From Planctomycetota bacterium (GTDB lineage Bacteria; Planctomycetota; B129-G9): a stretch of 6,762 nucleotides of DNA. Where the stretch lies: assembly GCA_030622295.1 (NCBI GenBank), contig JAUXGI010000055.1, forward strand, positions 1-6,762, written 5' to 3'. The notes under the pieces are model-generated. The model searched no databases and was not told where the DNA came from. It saw only the letters and a list, made by a program, of their open reading frames with translations. The translations under genes were made by a program, and so were the position numbers. How positions within the stretch are numbered: position 1 is the stretch's first letter; the number at the start of each line of letters is the position of its first letter. Positions 5,908 through 6,762 of the stretch are shown here, piece by piece.

Positions 5908-6420
5908 ATGGCGGAAGAAAAAAGAAAGTTGGCCGTCGTGGCGGTCTACCCGGGCACGTTCGACCCGGTGACTTACGGACACCTGAACCTCATTTGCCGC
6001 GGGGCGAAGTTGTTCTCCAAACTCATCGTGGGCGTAGCCCGGGGCGGCGTGAGAGCGCCCATGTTCTCGTTTGGAGAACGCATTGAAATGATTAAACACA
6101 CCGTCAGAGACATCCCAAACGTCGAGGTCGAAGGTTTTAGCGGCCTGACGGTTGACTTTGTCAGGCGGAAAGGCGCCAACATCCTCCTGCGCGGCATACG
6201 GACCGTGACCGACTTTGAATACGAGTACCAGATTGCGCTGACTAACCGCTCAATGGCAAAAGACATCGAAACGATGTTCGTCATTCCGGGTGAGGAGTTC
6301 TCGTTTATCTCCTCCAGCATCGTCAAGGACATAATCAGCGCCGGAGGCGACGCCGGCGCTTTCGTGCCGCAGGAAGTGAACGAGAAGTTAAAGGGAAAAC
6401 TCGCGCCCCCCAGAGAGTGA
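5908..6420 (+). CDS. coaD: Phosphopantetheine adenylyltransferase (PPAT)
   Basis: This enzyme catalyses the fourth step of coenzyme A synthesis: 4'-phosphopantetheine plus ATP gives dephospho-CoA plus pyrophosphate. It is a cytoplasmic nucleotidyltransferase, a hexamer in characterised members. With ATG 5908 the protein has 170 residues, close to the usual length of about 160. Visible motifs are YPGTFDPVTYGH (14-25, with the T-x-G-H nucleotide-binding histidine H25 and T17), NVEVEGFSGL (71-80), LLRGIRTVTDFEYE (93-106) and FISSSIVKD (133-141). The position of E. coli Lys42 is R49 (GGVRAPMF), a conservative but noticeable change at a substrate-contacting residue. A TTG at 5878 in the same frame would add ten residues and overlap the end of ugd. 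The ATG is preferred because extra N-terminal sequence is unusual in CoaD, and GAGGCG (5893-5898) lies upstream, somewhat far away. It begins 19 bases after the ugd stop, so the two genes almost certainly share a transcript. Confidence 0.95.
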   Translation: MAEEKRKLAVVAVYPGTFDPVTYGHLNLICRGAKLFSKLIVGVARGGVRAPMFSFGERIEMIKHTVRDIPNVEVEGFSGLTVDFVRRKGANILLRGIRTVTDFEYEYQIALTNRSMAKDIETMFVIPGEEFSFISSSIVKDIISAGGDAGAFVPQEVNEKLKGKLAPPRE

Positions 6421-6489
6421 CGGGAGAAAGCCGGCAAGACCGACCCCGCGAGGTGCTTTTCCACAGCGGACATCAGGGGCACCAGGAAT

Positions 6490-6525
6490 TCTTGCATGCT
6501 CCCGGCTAATGGGGGCGTCTTGCAT
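6490..6525. repeat. Direct repeat TCTTGCAT flanking a weak hairpin
   Basis: TCTTGCAT occurs at 6490-6497 and 6518-6525. Between the copies GCTCCC (6498-6503) can pair with GGGGGC (6511-6516), with one G-T wobble and a seven-base loop, followed by GTCTTGCATTTT. It lies 70 bp after coaD and could be a poor intrinsic terminator for the ugd-coaD transcript, although the T-run is short and displaced. Confidence 0.25.
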
Positions 6526-6545
6526 TTTGGGGGCCGGAAGGTTCC

Positions 6546-6567
6546 GCGAGGGGGTCTGACTCCCCGG
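6546..6567. repeat. REP-like element (GTCTGAC core), copy 2
   Basis: A G-run, GTCTGAC (6554-6560) and a C-run form a short GGGG-N7-CCCC hairpin. The exact 15-mer GGGTCTGACTCCCCG (6552-6566) also occurs at 1624-1638, and GCGAGGGGGTCTGAC (6546-6560) differs by one base from 1577-1591. Here a single arm is present rather than the nested pair. It lies in the coaD-ridA gap. The remaining parts of that 216-bp gap show no gene. Confidence 0.55.
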
Positions 6568-6636
6568 TTCAAGTAGAACATGTGTTTGCTCATAGTATTA
6601 GACGATATTCGGATAGGCTCTTAACAAGGGTGAGCA

Positions 6637-6762
6637 ATGAATCGCAAGGCAATATCTACAGACAAAGCCCCCGCGGCAGCCGGGCCGTATTCGCAGGCGG
6701 TTCTCGTCGACGGCTGGCTTTACCTGTCGGGGCAACTCGGCATCGAGCCCGGGACGGGTGAA
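6637..6762 (+). CDS. RidA-family reactive imine deaminase (N-terminal part)
   Basis: ATG 6637 opens a frame that continues for 42 codons to the window edge without a stop, so about the first third of a RidA protein (usually near 125-130 residues) is present. AAGGGTGAG (6626-6634) upstream provides the ribosome-binding site. The visible residues show the family's N-terminal signature: APAAAGPYSQAV (11-22), then WLYLSGQLGIEPGTGE (27-42). RidA (YjgF/YER057c/UK114) proteins hydrolyse reactive 2-aminoacrylate and other enamine/imine intermediates made by PLP enzymes, in the cytoplasm. The key arginine that distinguishes active RidA from other Rid subfamilies lies beyond the window, so the exact subfamily and the ridA symbol cannot be confirmed. 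It is separated from coaD by 216 bp and is probably a separate transcription unit. Confidence 0.85.
   Translation, partial: MNRKAISTDKAPAAAGPYSQAVLVDGWLYLSGQLGIEPGTGE

Noticed and set aside
1653..6497. Similarity between CCAGAATTCTG (complement strand near 1653) and CCAGGAATTCTTG near 6484-6494, as an extension of the repeat family
   Set aside because: The match is short, gapped and centred on the palindrome GAATTC. The distance and orientation relative to the GTCTGAC cores differ, so chance is likelier.
6568..6596. A promoter for the RidA-family gene, TTCAAG-N17-CATAGT
   Set aside because: Both boxes are poor matches. A promoter is expected here but this sequence does not identify it convincingly.

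Overview
The window looks like chromosomal DNA from a Gram-negative (diderm) bacterium with moderately high G+C content. It encodes an LptD-type outer-membrane LPS assembly protein, a cell-envelope stress module and ordinary housekeeping enzymes. Taxonomy cannot be fixed from this sequence. An uncultured lineage such as Planctomycetota or another deep diderm branch is a low-confidence guess, based on the divergent LptD, the zinc-finger/DUF3106 pair and the GTCAGAC-type dispersed repeats.

Left part, minus strand (1-1447): a two-gene operon read leftwards. A membrane-anchored zinc-finger anti-sigma-like protein is followed, with an ATGA stop/start overlap, by a secreted DUF3106-family protein that runs off the left edge. 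No sigma-factor gene precedes the anti-sigma gene, although an ECF-type promoter (GGAAC-N17-GTTAAA) sits in front of it.

Divergent intergenic region (1433-1956): about 0.5 kb with no convincing gene. It holds the ECF-like promoter (minus), a nested-palindrome repeat built on GTCAGAC/GTCTGAC, two further palindromes, a near-perfect sigma-70 promoter (TTGACA-N16-TATAAT, plus), and a leader of about 160 nt with a possible 15-codon upstream ORF.

Right part, plus strand (1957-6762): lptD-like gene (GTG start), a 131-bp gap with a GC-rich hairpin, ugd (UDP-glucose 6-dehydrogenase), coaD (phosphopantetheine adenylyltransferase, tightly linked to ugd), a 216-bp gap carrying a second copy of the GTCTGAC repeat, and the first 42 codons of a RidA-family gene that runs off the right edge.

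Functionally, lptD and ugd both serve the outer envelope: LPS insertion, and UDP-glucuronate supply for surface polysaccharide or lipid A sugars. The divergent anti-sigma/DUF3106 pair is of a type expected to sense or buffer envelope stress. coaD and ridA are housekeeping. I see no mobile element with a transposase, CRISPR array, rRNA or tRNA, and no clear evidence of a wholly new system. The most noteworthy items are the sigma-less anti-sigma operon facing lptD, and the dispersed palindromic repeats.
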